This document shows, piece by piece, positions 63,781-64,000 of a DNA stretch of 64,000 nt. Positions within the stretch are counted from its first letter, which is position 1; every line of letters begins with the position of its first letter. Source of the DNA: Rhopalosiphum padi (Eukaryota; Arthropoda; Insecta; Hemiptera; Aphididae); the NCBI RefSeq assembly GCF_020882245.1, contig NC_083598.1, positions 54,349,858-54,413,857 on the forward strand, in the 5' to 3' direction. Below the pieces are notes generated by a model. That model was not told the origin of the DNA. It did not search any database and saw only the letters and a program-made list of their open reading frames with translations. Position numbers and translations under genes: made by a program.

Positions 63781-64000
63781 TATTATTTGTATTATTTTAT
63801 TTGAATTTTTATATTATTCTAGTATGTTGTAGTGTATTTTAGAAGTTTTCATTAAAGTTACGAGTATACCAAAATATCTATAGGTAATACATTATACAAA
63901 TCTATTAATTTCGTTATTATTATCTTTATTTGAATTTGAAATATTATTAAACTTTTGTTATTTCAACTATTAAAATAATAAATTTTAGCTTTACAGTACC
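63781..64000. other. AT-rich end of window
   Basis: No gene visible. It may still include the 3-prime part of the hAT remnant. Confidence 0.3.

Noticed and set aside
1..64000. CRISPR array, prophage, operon or other prokaryotic system
   Set aside because: Composition, introns and gene content are those of an animal nuclear genome. The repeats present are microsatellites and DNA-transposon derivatives, not regularly spaced arrays.

Overview
The window reads as a stretch of an AT-rich animal nuclear genome, most likely a plant-feeding hemipteran and probably an aphid. The grounds are spliceosomal introns with GT/AG ends, very AT-rich spacers full of TA and TAGGTA/TACCTA words, CpG-rich patches, and many short non-autonomous DNA transposons. 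The aphid assignment is inference from sequence style, not from a marker gene. I see no bacterial operon, CRISPR array, rRNA or credible tRNA.

Layout. Positions 1-45,257 form a gene desert (or one very long intron of a gene outside the window). I found no exon that I can defend there. It alternates AT-rich filler with CpG-richer islands (notably about 8.3-8.7 kb and 32.0-32.4 kb). It also holds several DNA transposons with recognisable ends: a hAT-type MITE with an 8-bp target duplication at 41,991-42,487, a pogo/Tc1-like MITE at 38,493-38,678, and TA-flanked foldback elements at 12,710 and 33,026. In addition there are a decayed LINE reverse-transcriptase relic near 14.0-14.7 kb and a pair of 37-bp inverted repeats at 10,635/11,287.

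Positions 45,286-60,093 carry three protein genes, all on the minus strand: an 11-exon DEAD-box RNA helicase of the DDX52/Rok1 type (528 aa, pre-rRNA processing), an 8-exon C2H2 zinc-finger protein (761 aa, about 13 fingers), and an intron-free importin subunit beta-1 gene (857 aa, nuclear import receptor). I rebuilt the exon chains by hand, and reading frame is kept across every junction. The genes share orientation but no evident pathway. Two are housekeeping genes (ribosome biogenesis, nuclear transport) and the third is a likely DNA-binding regulator.

Positions 60,094-64,000 are noncoding: the importin promoter side, a second hAT-type MITE with a perfect 8-bp duplication (62,832-63,129), and the remains of a hAT transposase element at 63,494 onward that still encodes the transposase C-terminal tail.

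The most notable points are these. The zinc-finger gene has all seven introns in phase 2, so every internal exon can be skipped in frame. The importin-beta gene has no introns in its coding region. A long foldback transposon sits inside a DDX52 intron and should be transcribed as a hairpin. The same TA-flanked foldback family recurs across the window. I did not find a convincing new biological system.
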